This document shows, one piece after another, positions 32,635-41,380 of a stretch of DNA of 56,956 nucleotides. Source of the DNA: an uncultured Oscillospiraceae bacterium (lineage in GTDB: Bacteria > Bacillota_A > Clostridia > Oscillospirales > Oscillospiraceae); assembly GCA_947631215.1 (NCBI GenBank), contig CANRKN010000004.1:1-56956 (forward strand), in the 5' to 3' direction. Below the pieces are notes generated by a model. That model did no database searches. It saw nothing but the letters and a program-made list of their open reading frames with translations, and was not told the DNA's origin. Each line of letters begins with the position of its first letter. Position 1 is the stretch's first letter. The translations under genes and the position numbers were made by a program.

Positions 32635-34602
32635 ATGAGAACGCTCATGCGTGAGATGTGGTTCCGCGCGCTGATGATGCTCATCTACTGCCTGTGCGTG
32701 GCGGCGGGGGCCATCAGCCTGAACCTCTATAACTTCGCCCTGCAGGATGGCTGGTACAGGGAACAGGGGGAGATGGACTTTGAGGACAGCCGCCTGTGCT
32801 CCCAATACGTCTGGCTCTGCCTCAACTCTGTGGAGCAGAACCTTCGGTGGCTGGAGGACCCCACCAGCGATACCCTGGGCGGCTACGGCGGTAAGGCATT
32901 CTCCTATAAGATCATAGACGAGACGGACGATAACGCCGTCACCGTGGATACCACCTCCGACAAGTCCCGCTTCGTGACCTACACTTCTGTGTTTCTGTCA
33001 GACCCAGAGGAGGAAGCGGAGGAGCCGGCGGGGGAATATTATGCGCCAGCCTCGGAGACGGACACGGCGCAGGTGAAAATAGCCCAGGAAGAGGAGGTGC
33101 CCGGCCATTCCTACCGGATAGAGGGCTACGTGAACCTGCCGGTGGAGCCCTACGACGGCTGCTACCGGGAGTATTACATCTTTGAACATCTGTACGCCTT
33201 CAAGGACTATTACCTGCCCATCTGGATACCCTCCATCATCCTGGCGGTGGTGCTGTTCGTATTCAGCATGGTGGCCGCGGTCCAGGAGGGCCGCCAGGGC
33301 AAGACTACTTTAACGGGCCATATTCCCTTCGACGTGGCGGTGCTGGTTTTGTACCTTGGCCTTGCCTGGGCCAAGACCGCTTTTTATGAACTTCCCGAGG
33401 TCTATGACGCCATGTCGATGGTGGGGGTAAATTCCCACACGGTGGACCTTATATGCTCCCTGTGGATGCTGCTGTTGTGCGGCGTCATCGCGGCCAATCA
33501 GCTGGCCAACGGCTCTTTCGGTCAGCGGCTTTTGGTACGGCGGCTGGTGCGAAAAGTGCCGGCGCCGGTGCTGGTGCTGGGTATATTGGGCGGTCATGTG
33601 CTGCTCATGCTGCTTATACTGGCCGTGGACGCTTTCCACAACGCCTGGTTCATTTTGATCCTGTTCGGCTTTGACGCGGTGCTGGTGCCCTGCATCCTCC
33701 GGTGGTACGTGGAGGAAAAGCGCATCAGGGACGCCGCCGAGGCCCTGGCGGCGGGGGATCTGAACTACAAGGTGAACACCAACAAGCTCCACATGGTCTG
33801 GAAGGACCTGGGACAGGACCTGGGCCGCATCGGCGACGGCATGGCCCTGGCCGTGGAGGAGCAGATGCGCTCCGAGCGGATGAAGACCGAGCTCATCACC
33901 AACGTGAGCCACGATTTGAAAACGCCGCTGACCAGCATCATCAACTATATTGAGCTATTGAAGGACGATTCCCTGCCGGAGGAGACGCGCAGGGAGTACC
34001 TGGACGTGCTGGACCGGCAGGGGGCGAAGCTCAAGAAGCTCACGGAGGACGTGGTGGAGGCCTCCAAGGCCGTCAGCGGCGCGGTGACCGTGAACGCGGA
34101 GCTATTCGACGTGCGGGAGCTTTTGCAGCAGTCGGTAGGGGAGTACAGCGAGCGGCTGGCCGCCGCGGGATTAGAGCCTATCCTGCACACCCCGGAGCAG
34201 GAGACCTATATCATGGCCGACGCCCGGCTGTTGGGCCGGGTGCTGGATAATTTCATCACAAACGTTCTCAAATACGCCCAGCAGGGCACACGGGCCTATT
34301 TTGACCTGACAGTGGGGGAAGAGCAGACTTCCATTGCCGTGAAGAACGTGTCCCGTGAGGCCCTGGATATCCCCGCCGAGGAGCTGATGGAGCGCTTCGT
34401 CCGGGGCGACAGCTCCCGGAGCACCGAGGGCAGCGGCCTCGGCCTCTCCATCGCCCGGAGCCTCACGGAGCTCGTGGGCGGGGAGATGGTCCTAACGCTG
34501 GACGGGGACCTATTCAAGGTAGAGGTATCTTTCCCCAACGCCGCCCCGCCGGCGCAGTTGGCGGAGCCAAAGAGCCTGCCGGAAGAGACAAAAACGGAAT
34601 AA
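32635..34602 (+). CDS. Membrane sensor histidine kinase
   Basis: 655 residues from ATG 32635 with GAGGGG upstream, four bases after the regulator stop. One helix at about 8-30, an extracytoplasmic domain with acidic insertions (about 35-190), then five closely spaced helices (about 195-370), a HAMP-like linker, the HisKA box VSHDLKTPLTS (His about residue 426) and the ATPase domain (NFITNVLKYA, then GSGLGLSIAR). The multi-helix block suggests sensing in or at the membrane, perhaps of cell-envelope stress. It shares a transcript with the response regulator and ends at a strong terminator. Confidence 0.9.
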   Translation: MRTLMREMWFRALMMLIYCLCVAAGAISLNLYNFALQDGWYREQGEMDFEDSRLCSQYVWLCLNSVEQNLRWLEDPTSDTLGGYGGKAFSYKIIDETDDNAVTVDTTSDKSRFVTYTSVFLSDPEEEAEEPAGEYYAPASETDTAQVKIAQEEEVPGHSYRIEGYVNLPVEPYDGCYREYYIFEHLYAFKDYYLPIWIPSIILAVVLFVFSMVAAVQEGRQGKTTLTGHIPFDVAVLVLYLGLAWAKTAFYELPEVYDAMSMVGVNSHTVDLICSLWMLLLCGVIAANQLANGSFGQRLLVRRLVRKVPAPVLVLGILGGHVLLMLLILAVDAFHNAWFILILFGFDAVLVPCILRWYVEEKRIRDAAEALAAGDLNYKVNTNKLHMVWKDLGQDLGRIGDGMALAVEEQMRSERMKTELITNVSHDLKTPLTSIINYIELLKDDSLPEETRREYLDVLDRQGAKLKKLTEDVVEASKAVSGAVTVNAELFDVRELLQQSVGEYSERLAAAGLEPILHTPEQETYIMADARLLGRVLDNFITNVLKYAQQGTRAYFDLTVGEEQTSIAVKNVSREALDIPAEELMERFVRGDSSRSTEGSGLGLSIARSLTELVGGEMVLTLDGDLFKVEVSFPNAAPPAQLAEPKSLPEETKTE

Positions 34603-34605
34603 AAG

Positions 34606-34632
34606 ACCGCACCCTTTTTAGGGTGCGGTTTT
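34606..34632. terminator. Bidirectional terminator between the sensor kinase and the GyrI-like gene
   Basis: ACCGCACCCT (34606-34615) and AGGGTGCGGT (34620-34629) pair over 10 bp around TTTT. T tracts lie on both strands (TTTTG on +, TCTTTTATT on -). Confidence 0.85.
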
Positions 34633-34638
34633 GCTTCG

Positions 34639-35274
34639 TCACGAAATAGGCCGGATGGGGTGCCGGATAACGGTCTTCCACTTCTCAGGGGCGACCCTTC
34701 TGGCGTCGGACATATATATTTCGTGGTGCAGCCGGTGCCCGTTCATGTCGTTGACATACCCGTTCTGCGCAAGATATTCGTCCATCCGCACCACCGTCGC
34801 GGGCTCATCGTCGAAAGCGCCCAAGTGCATGATCTGAACGCAGAGGCCCTCGTCCACCGTCAAAAACTCCGCGCCGGAGCAGTCCAGCTTTTTCTTTTTG
34901 GCCGCCGTCTCCACGGCCCAGTCAAAGTCCGCCTTCGTGATAAAGTCGGGCAGCCGGATGACGGATATCCAGCGGAAGGAGGCCTTGTCGGCGTAGTTTA
35001 TGCCGCCTTCTCCGTCCTGCTCCCAGAAGCCCTCCAGGGGCGGCACCACGTACTCGTAGAACCCCTCGATCCTGTGGTCGGTCTTATAGCTCATTTTCAG
35101 CGTATAGGCCACCGCGTACAGCACGCCGATGGCTTGCTGATACGCGCCGCCCTCCTCGTTGGGGTCGCCCTGGCCCCGCACCGCGATATAGTTCGCCCGG
35201 GGGACATTTACGATCTCCGGTACGTTTCCGGGCATATAGAACTCTTTATATTCCTTCTTGAAATCAAACGCCAT
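34639..35274 (-). CDS. GyrI-like small-molecule-binding domain protein
   Basis: 211 residues from ATG 35274 with GGGAGG five bases upstream; an in-frame GTG at 35289 overlaps the dut end but has no site. The sequence (FDFKKEYKEFYMPGNVPEIV, PRANYIAVRGQGDPNEEGG, HRIEGFYEYVVPPLEGFW, and a late VQIMHLGAFDDEPATV) matches the GyrI-like family related to the ligand-binding half of BmrR. Such stand-alone proteins bind or hydrolyse small hydrophobic compounds. It is the last gene of the xer-to-gyrI run. Confidence 0.82.
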   Translation of the reverse strand: MAFDFKKEYKEFYMPGNVPEIVNVPRANYIAVRGQGDPNEEGGAYQQAIGVLYAVAYTLKMSYKTDHRIEGFYEYVVPPLEGFWEQDGEGGINYADKASFRWISVIRLPDFITKADFDWAVETAAKKKKLDCSGAEFLTVDEGLCVQIMHLGAFDDEPATVVRMDEYLAQNGYVNDMNGHRLHHEIYMSDARRVAPEKWKTVIRHPIRPIS

Positions 35275-35285
35275 GGCTGCCTCCC

Positions 35286-35696
35286 TCACGCTCCCGTGCT
35301 GCCGAAGCCGCCAGCGCCCCGGTCCGTCTCGTCAAGACTGTCCACCTGTTCCAGTTCCGGGGTCAGGATGGGGAGGATGACCAGCTGGATGAGCTTTTGC
35401 CCCGCCCCGATGGTCACGTCCTCGTCTCCCTGGTTATAGAGCTTCACCACGATGGGGCCGGTGTAGCCCTCGTCGATGACGCCCTCGCCCAGGATGTTCT
35501 TTTTCACGTTCAGGCCGCTCTTGCTCTTAAGCATGCCAACGGTTCTCTCCGGCAGGGACACATGCACCCCTGTGTCCACCACGGCGCTGCCACGGGCGGG
35601 GATGACAACGGTCCGGGGGGCGTACAGGTCCAGTCCCGCGTCAGTGGGATGGGCCCGGGTGGGCAGGATGGCGCCGGGGTCGAGCATCACTTTCAT
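35286..35696 (-). CDS. dut: dUTP diphosphatase
   Basis: 136 residues. Hydrolyses dUTP to dUMP and keeps uracil out of DNA. The five trimeric-dUTPase motifs are present: DAGLDLYA (1), KSKSGLN (2, where RSS is more usual), GVIDEGYTGPI with the catalytic Asp (3), GQKLIQLV (4) and RGAGGFGSTG (5). The change in motif 2 occurs in many clostridial and phage enzymes. It starts two bases after the DHHW gene. Confidence 0.94.
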   Translation of the reverse strand: MKVMLDPGAILPTRAHPTDAGLDLYAPRTVVIPARGSAVVDTGVHVSLPERTVGMLKSKSGLNVKKNILGEGVIDEGYTGPIVVKLYNQGDEDVTIGAGQKLIQLVILPILTPELEQVDSLDETDRGAGGFGSTGA

Positions 35697-35698
35697 GG

Positions 35699-36847
35699 TC
35701 AGAATTCCTCACTTATGGGGGTCAGTATACTGGGCGCCAGCAAAAACAGGTTGTTGTCCGTGGAGAAGTTGCTGACGCTGTAGAGCACCAGTATCATGTC
35801 AAAGTCGTTGTCCAGGGCGTACTGATAAAGGCTGTCCCGGTAATAACGCAGGTCCATCAGGTCCACCCGGGAGAAGTTCTTCAGGAGGAACGGCGCCAGG
35901 CTGTCGGAATAGGAGTCCCGGACGATCAGCAGACGGGGTCCCTCATGGCCTGTTTCGATGCTGCGCAGGGGGGAGACGCCTCCCAGGAACATGGAGTACT
36001 TGTCCTTCACGTCCAGGAAGGAGGTGTCATAGAGCGGCCCTTCTGTGACGTTGGCGCCCTCATAGCTCAGTACCTTAATGGACCCGTTGTCCGGCACGAA
36101 GGTCTCCATCTCGTCGGGCTTTACCCATGCAAAGCCGGAGGAGGAGTATGTGGTGCCGTAGAATGCGTCGGAGACAACTTGGCGCTGGTAATCGGACAGG
36201 GAGGGGGCGGGCAGGCCCATGGCCGCGCACAGCGCCTCATAGCCGTAATAGGCCCCCAAGCTGGTCCAGTGGTGGTCCGTGCGGTAGAAGATATACTCAT
36301 CGGAATGTTCCCGCAGGGCGGAGGAGAGGTCGATATTGATGGCTTCGCTCTCGCCGTAGGCCCGGTCGATGACCGCCTGCTGGCTGTCGCAGTCGGCGTT
36401 TGCGGGAAGGAGGGAGGAGTTTATCTCCGACGCGCCGGGGATGAGGCCGAAGTAGACAGGTATCTCGCTCTGCTCCGCCAGCTTATTGAGAAAACCCACC
36501 TTTGTATCGATATCCTCGTCGGGCGGGGCGGTGAAGCGGGTGATGAGGGTGTCGTCCCCGCAGTAGAATACGTCGTTGTTCTCCTTCTTGCCGCTCAGAA
36601 GCTCACACCGGGCCTTCAGGGCCGTCCAGGTGTCCCGGAAGGCGAACTGGTCGGTGGTGTAATCCTCAAAGTCGGCGGTGAACCTGCCGTTGAATAGCGC
36701 CCGGAAGGAGAAGTCCGGCAGCATTTGCAGGTATCGGTTCTCCTGCTGGGAGAATTCCACGTCGGGCAGGACGATATTGAGGATGAAAAACGCGCCGATG
36801 AAGCCCAGAAATACCACCAGCACGGCGATCTTGGCTGCTTTCTTCAT
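35699..36847 (-). CDS. DHHW family protein (AlgX/DltD-like, export or acetylation partner)
   Basis: 382 residues from ATG 36847 with GAGGTG six bases upstream. A membrane anchor is at about 5-27, then a secreted alpha/beta domain. The name-giving motif is present (YRTDHHWTSLGA, near residue 196), along with a DSYSDS segment near 305 and the initial NRYLQMLPDF. These proteins work with MBOAT acyltransferases to add acyl groups to cell-surface polymers, as in alginate or teichoic acid modification. The MBOAT gene is directly upstream. Confidence 0.88.
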   Translation of the reverse strand: MKKAAKIAVLVVFLGFIGAFFILNIVLPDVEFSQQENRYLQMLPDFSFRALFNGRFTADFEDYTTDQFAFRDTWTALKARCELLSGKKENNDVFYCGDDTLITRFTAPPDEDIDTKVGFLNKLAEQSEIPVYFGLIPGASEINSSLLPANADCDSQQAVIDRAYGESEAINIDLSSALREHSDEYIFYRTDHHWTSLGAYYGYEALCAAMGLPAPSLSDYQRQVVSDAFYGTTYSSSGFAWVKPDEMETFVPDNGSIKVLSYEGANVTEGPLYDTSFLDVKDKYSMFLGGVSPLRSIETGHEGPRLLIVRDSYSDSLAPFLLKNFSRVDLMDLRYYRDSLYQYALDNDFDMILVLYSVSNFSTDNNLFLLAPSILTPISEEF

Positions 36848-36857
36848 AGCGTTCACC

Positions 36858-38258
36858 TCAGAAGCGGAAGTAGAGGAAGGGGTTGTAGGTGGAGTCCACC
36901 AGATACGCCGTGGATACCACCAGCACCACCGCGATCAGCGCCGGCCCCGCCACGGCCCGGCACTTTTCCGGCAGCTTTTTGAACAGATCCCGGCCCGCCG
37001 GGAGGCTGGCCGCGCAGCCCACCAGGAGCAGCGCCCCGAATCCGGCGAGGTAGTACAGGTCCTTCCCGGCGATAAACCCCGCCTGACCGAAGCCATACAT
37101 GGCCCGGAAAAACACCATGGTCTGGCTCACGCTGGTCTGCTGGAAGATGACCCAGCCGGATATGGCGATGAGCAGGGTGTAGATATGGCCCACGAAGCGG
37201 GGGAGCCTATTGAGCCATTTTAAGAGGAACATCTTCTCCAGCACCAGGAAGAAGGCGTAGTAAAGCCCCCAAAAGAGGAAGGTCCAGCTTGCCCCGTGCC
37301 AGAGGCCCGTCAGCGCCCACACGATGAGCAGATTGAGCATCTGCCGGGGCAGCCCCTTCCGGCTGCCGCCCAGGGGGATATACACGTAGTCCCGGAACCA
37401 GGTGCCGAGGCTCATATGCCACCGGCGCCAGAATTCCGTCACGGTCCGGGAGATGTAGGGATAGTTGAAGTTTTCCAGAAACTCGAACCCCAGCATCCGC
37501 CCCAGGCCGATGGCCATGTCGGAGTAGCCGGAGAAGTCGAAATATATTTGAAGCGAGAAGGCAATGGCGGCCATCCACGCCCCGGCGAAGGTGAGCTCCG
37601 AGGCCGGGGCATTGGCGTATACGTCCCAAAGCATACCCACGTTGTTGGCGATGAGTACCTTTTTGGCTAGCCCAACCACGAACCGCTCCACGCCGGAGGC
37701 GAACTTGTCCAGGGTCTCATGGCGCTCGTCCAGCTGGTCGGCGATGTCCTTGTAGCGGACGATGGGACCGGCGATGAGCTGGGGGAAGAGGGCCACGAAG
37801 GTGCCGAACTTGATGAAATTCCGCTGCACGTGCCCGTCGCCCCGGTATACGTCGATGGGATAGCTCATGGTCTGGAAGGTATAGAAGCTGATGCCGATGG
37901 GCAGGGCCAGGCCCAGGGTGGGGATATCCACGCCGGGGATCATGCTCAGTGTCTCCGCCACCAGGTCGAAGTATTTGAAGAAAAACAGGATGCCCAGGTT
38001 AAGGACGGTATTGATGATGAGCACCCGCTTGGCCCTGGGCCGGGCGTCGGGGAGATATCTGCCGATGAGCAGGCCGGACACATAGTTGATGCAGATGGAC
38101 AGCAGCATCAGCAGGATATACACCGGCTCGCCCCAGCCGTAGAACACCAGGTTCACGGCGAACAGCCACACGTTCCGCCAGCGGACCGGGCAGATATAGT
38201 ACACCGCCAGCACCACAGGCAGGTATATGAACATGAACAGGATGCTGGAAAATACCAT
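36858..38258 (-). CDS. MBOAT family O-acyltransferase (AlgI-like)
   Basis: 466 residues with about eleven membrane helices. The AlgI-type features are present: FVALFPQLIAGPIVRY, DFSGYSDMAIGLGRMLG, NFNYPYISRTVTEFWRRWH and the catalytic His in GLWHGASWTF (about residue 325). It passes acyl groups across the membrane to an outer acceptor. Paired with the DHHW protein downstream, 10 bases away, it likely decorates a surface glycan or teichoic acid; the polymer is not identifiable here. Confidence 0.93.
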   Translation of the reverse strand: MVFSSILFMFIYLPVVLAVYYICPVRWRNVWLFAVNLVFYGWGEPVYILLMLLSICINYVSGLLIGRYLPDARPRAKRVLIINTVLNLGILFFFKYFDLVAETLSMIPGVDIPTLGLALPIGISFYTFQTMSYPIDVYRGDGHVQRNFIKFGTFVALFPQLIAGPIVRYKDIADQLDERHETLDKFASGVERFVVGLAKKVLIANNVGMLWDVYANAPASELTFAGAWMAAIAFSLQIYFDFSGYSDMAIGLGRMLGFEFLENFNYPYISRTVTEFWRRWHMSLGTWFRDYVYIPLGGSRKGLPRQMLNLLIVWALTGLWHGASWTFLFWGLYYAFFLVLEKMFLLKWLNRLPRFVGHIYTLLIAISGWVIFQQTSVSQTMVFFRAMYGFGQAGFIAGKDLYYLAGFGALLLVGCAASLPAGRDLFKKLPEKCRAVAGPALIAVVLVVSTAYLVDSTYNPFLYFRF

Positions 38259-38264
38259 GTCCTT

Positions 38265-39239
38265 TTAGTCCTCCGTGTCAGTGGGCTTGAAATTCGCCAG
38301 GGGATTGGCCGCCGCGGCCTTTTTCAGCTCCGCGTTGGCGATGTGGGTGTATATCTGGGTGGTGTTCAGGCTCTCGTGGCCCAGCACCTCCTGGAGCGTG
38401 CGCACATCCACGCCGTTTTGCAGCATCAGCGTGGCCGCTGTGTGGCGCAGCTTGTGGGGGGAGATGTGGCTTGCGTCGAGACCAGCTTTTAACAGGGTCT
38501 TGTGGACCATCACTTGCACCGCGTCCACGCTCATGCGTGTCCGCCGGTTGGAGAGGAATACCGCCTTTTTGTCCGCGGTGGGGATATCCTTCCGCACTGC
38601 CAGCCAGTCGCTCAGAGCCTTGGCGGTGGCGGGGTTCAAGTAGACGACCCGTTCCTTGTTGCCCTTGCCGTGGATGAGCAGGCTGTCCTGCCGGATGTCG
38701 GTGAGGTTCAGCCCCACCATCTCGGAGATACGAAGCCCGCAGTTTAAGAATAAACAGAGGATGCAGTAATCCCGCTCGGCGTTTTTGCCGTCCACGGCGT
38801 TCAATAGCCGCTGGCTCTCTTCCAGGGAGAGGTAGTGGGGGAGGGCTTTCTTCAGCTTGGGCGCGTCCAGGTCCTGCACGGGATTTTCCTTGAGCTGCTT
38901 CGTCTTTGTGGTGAGGTAGCCGTAAAAGCCCTTGAGGCTGGTGATCATCCGCGCCCGTGACGTGGCGTTCAGGCCCCGGTCCCGGGAGAGATAGGCCATG
39001 AAGTCATATACCTCCGATAACGTGACCTTGCCGTAAAAATCCAGGTCCGCATCCCGGATGTCGATATCCTCCAGGGCCGTGTCCCGGGGGACCATGTCCC
39101 GGGAAATATAGAGATACCGGGTAAAGGTCCGCAGGTCCATGAAATAGGAATCCACGGTCCGTTTCGATTGTCCCTTGATGGTGTCGTGGTACACGAGAAA
39201 CTCCCGCATCACCTGCGGCGCCTCATTTTGATAGCTCAT
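38265..39239 (-). CDS. xerD: XerC/XerD-type tyrosine recombinase
   Basis: 324 residues from ATG 39239 with GGGGG nine bases upstream; the longer frame start at 39308 is rejected. An N-terminal SAM-like core-binding domain (about 10-105) precedes the catalytic domain, with active-site residues Arg (GLRISEM), Lys (GKGNKERV), His-Arg (SPHKLRHTA), His (GHESLNTT) and the Tyr nucleophile (IYTH). It could be the chromosome-dimer resolvase. It heads an operon with MBOAT/DHHW and dut, which is an odd setting, but I see no integrase-type element ends around it. Confidence 0.88.
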   Translation of the reverse strand: MSYQNEAPQVMREFLVYHDTIKGQSKRTVDSYFMDLRTFTRYLYISRDMVPRDTALEDIDIRDADLDFYGKVTLSEVYDFMAYLSRDRGLNATSRARMITSLKGFYGYLTTKTKQLKENPVQDLDAPKLKKALPHYLSLEESQRLLNAVDGKNAERDYCILCLFLNCGLRISEMVGLNLTDIRQDSLLIHGKGNKERVVYLNPATAKALSDWLAVRKDIPTADKKAVFLSNRRTRMSVDAVQVMVHKTLLKAGLDASHISPHKLRHTAATLMLQNGVDVRTLQEVLGHESLNTTQIYTHIANAELKKAAAANPLANFKPTDTED

Positions 39240-39263
39240 GACGATGAACCCCCAACATGTTGT

Positions 39264-39292
39264 ACTATAGCAGAGTGGAGGGTGCTTGTCCA
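39264..39292 (-). promoter_or_regulatory. Sigma-A promoter for the xer operon
   Basis: On the minus strand TGGACA (39292-39287), 17 bases, then TATAGT (39269-39264), preceded by TGC, an extended -10. The leader to the ATG is about 18 bases. Confidence 0.7.
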
Positions 39293-39306
39293 GTGGCAAA
39301 ATACAC

Positions 39307-39336
39307 AAAAAATCGGCATAATTAATATTATGCCGA
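39307..39336 (-). terminator. Intrinsic terminator after the DUF6873 gene
   Basis: TCGGCATAAT (39313-39322) and ATTATGCCGA (39327-39336) pair over 10 bp around TAAT. On the minus strand six T residues follow. Confidence 0.85.
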
Positions 39337-39338
39337 AT

Positions 39339-40031
39339 TTAGGGGAGAGCTATGGCGCCGCCGATATCGAATATGGGCTTGTCCGTCAGGATCAGGGCTT
39401 TTTGGCCGTGTCTGGCGAGGAACTCATAAATGCGTCTCTCGTCTGGATGTCCGGTCAACTTTCCGGTGAACGCTACTGTATTATTATTTATTTTAAATGC
39501 CGCGCCGCCGATGAATCCGTGGTCGTATCCTTTTAATTCTATATAGCCCGGCACGATGTCCAGCACATCCATCCCAGTGTTTTTCGAGGCTCTGGAGACG
39601 CCGGCGTCCGCCGTGATGATGGAATGGTCATCCACGACTGCCGCAGCGCAGCGGGTGTATCCCTGGTTGACCGGGACCAGCCGGCCGCGCAGCAGCGGCG
39701 CCACGGCCGGGTCCACGGTCTTGGGATCATATAATGTATATCTCCCCGTAGCGCAGACACACAGTCCAACGTCGTTTGGATATTCCGGTCCTTGCTCCCG
39801 TTCTGCTCGTGTGACCATGTATCCCCCGTTAGTTAATATATTAACAATATCGGGATATACCCCTTTTGCTACCACCGCGTGGCCATCAGAGACGAATACG
39901 GAAAGGTCCGCATGACCGGCAAGGCGCGGGTCTATGTCCATGTTATCAGGCAGCCAAATGACCTCAATGCCACGGGCACCAAGGCTTTGGTCCAGTTCCG
40001 GCTGGTACCTCTTCCCTATCAGGAGCGTCAC
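39339..40031 (-). CDS. DUF6873 family, predicted GME-fold protein
   Basis: 230 residues from GTG 40031 in a GTGA overlap with radA; GGAG lies eight bases upstream. Segments such as HADLSVFVSDGHAVVAKGVY, NDVGLCVCATG, VNQGYTRCAAAVVDDHSIIT and AFTGKLTGHPDERRI are those I associate with DUF6873, a family predicted to share the fold of guanidino-group modifying enzymes. A conserved His-Asp-Cys set can be seen but a reaction cannot be assigned. It is locked downstream of cwlD and radA. Confidence 0.7.
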   Translation of the reverse strand: MTLLIGKRYQPELDQSLGARGIEVIWLPDNMDIDPRLAGHADLSVFVSDGHAVVAKGVYPDIVNILTNGGYMVTRAEREQGPEYPNDVGLCVCATGRYTLYDPKTVDPAVAPLLRGRLVPVNQGYTRCAAAVVDDHSIITADAGVSRASKNTGMDVLDIVPGYIELKGYDHGFIGGAAFKINNNTVAFTGKLTGHPDERRIYEFLARHGQKALILTDKPIFDIGGAIALP

Positions 40032-41380
40032 AGCGTCTTCTCCACAGCCTCCCGCAGGGTCTTGACCCGGATGAGTTCCATACCGTTAGGTACCTTTAAT
40101 TCTCCCCGGATACGGGAGGGTATCACGCACTGTGTGAAGCCCAGGCGGGCGATCTCGGATAGGCGCAGGTCCAGGGCCTGCACGGCACGTATCTCACCGG
40201 TGAGGCCCACCTCCCCCACCGCGGCCAGCTTGTCCGGCAGGGGCGTGTCCCGGAAGCTGGAGGCGATGGCAAGGCACGCCGCCAGGTCCGCTGCGGGCTC
40301 GTCAAGGGTGAGGCCGCCCACGATGTTCATGTAGGCGTCGCAGGAGCTCACGTTCATGCCGCCCCGCTTTTCAAGCACGGCCAGCAGGAGGTAGAGCCTA
40401 TTATAGTCAAAGCCGTTGGAGGTGCGCCGGGCGGAGGAAAAGCCGGTGGGCGTTACCAGCGCCTGCACCTCCGCGAGAATGGGGCGGCTTCCCTCCATCA
40501 CGCAGGCCACGCATGTGCCGGGCACGCCCACGGGCCGGCCGGCCAGCATGACCTCCGAGGGGTTGGGCACCTCCCGCAGGCCCTCCCGGACCATCTCAAA
40601 TACGCCGATCTCGTTGGTGGAGCCGAAGCGGTTTTTCTCCGCCCGCAGGATGCGGTAGCTGAGGCTCCCGTCGCCCTCAAAGTAGAGCACGCAGTCCACC
40701 ATGTGCTCCAGTACCTTAGGACCGGCGATGGCGCCTTCCTTGTTCACATGGCCCACCACGAAGGCGGTGAAGCCTGAGGATTTGGCCAGCTGCATGATCT
40801 CCATGGCGCACTGCTTCACCTGGCCCACGCTGCCGGGGGCGGTGGTCTGGCGGGGGTCGTACACCGTCTGGATGGAGTCGATGACGACGATCTGGGGCGC
40901 CAGGTCCTCGATGGCGGCGATCACGTCGTTGATGTCCGTGCCAGCCAGTACATGCAGAGCCTCCCGGCTCACGCCCAGGCGCTGGGCACGCATCTTGAGC
41001 TGGTGCTCGCTCTCCTCGCCGGTCACATAGAGGATGGTCTCGTCGGGGTCTATGGAGCCGCAGGCCTGCAGCAGCAGCGTGCTCTTGCCGATGCCTGGCG
41101 CGCCGCCAAAGAGGACGATGGAGCCCCGGACGGCGCCGCCGCCCAGGACCCGATCCAGTTCCCGGATGCCGGTGGAAAAACGCAGCTCGTCGTTGTCGTC
41201 CAGCTCCACCAGCTTTTTTGGCATGGCCCGGCGCACCGGCCGTGCCTTCTCTACCGCTTTCGGCGCGGCGGGGGCCTCCACCAGGGTGTTCCAGGCCCGG
41301 CAGCTGGGGCACTGTCCCTGCCAGCGGGATGTCTCAAAGCCGCACTCGGAGCAGAAAAATACGCTTTTTGACGCCTTCAT
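40028..41380 (-). CDS. radA: DNA repair protein RadA
   Basis: 450 residues, normal length. It starts with a four-Cys zinc finger (CSECGFETS...CPSC, about 9-28), then the RecA-like core with Walker A GGAPGIGKST (about residue 95) and the RadA-specific KNRFGSTNEIG. The C-terminal Lon-protease-like domain is present (NIVGGLTLDEPAADLA, GEVGLTGEIR). RadA drives branch migration in recombination. Its start overlaps the cwlD stop as ATGA, tying a repair gene to a sporulation gene. Confidence 0.95.
   Translation of the reverse strand: MKASKSVFFCSECGFETSRWQGQCPSCRAWNTLVEAPAAPKAVEKARPVRRAMPKKLVELDDNDELRFSTGIRELDRVLGGGAVRGSIVLFGGAPGIGKSTLLLQACGSIDPDETILYVTGEESEHQLKMRAQRLGVSREALHVLAGTDINDVIAAIEDLAPQIVVIDSIQTVYDPRQTTAPGSVGQVKQCAMEIMQLAKSSGFTAFVVGHVNKEGAIAGPKVLEHMVDCVLYFEGDGSLSYRILRAEKNRFGSTNEIGVFEMVREGLREVPNPSEVMLAGRPVGVPGTCVACVMEGSRPILAEVQALVTPTGFSSARRTSNGFDYNRLYLLLAVLEKRGGMNVSSCDAYMNIVGGLTLDEPAADLAACLAIASSFRDTPLPDKLAAVGEVGLTGEIRAVQALDLRLSEIARLGFTQCVIPSRIRGELKVPNGMELIRVKTLREAVEKTL

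Noticed and set aside
38265..39239. Recombinase as integrase of a mobile element
   Set aside because: No attachment-site repeats, tRNA gene or phage genes lie nearby; the gene is in a normal operon and looks like XerC/D.
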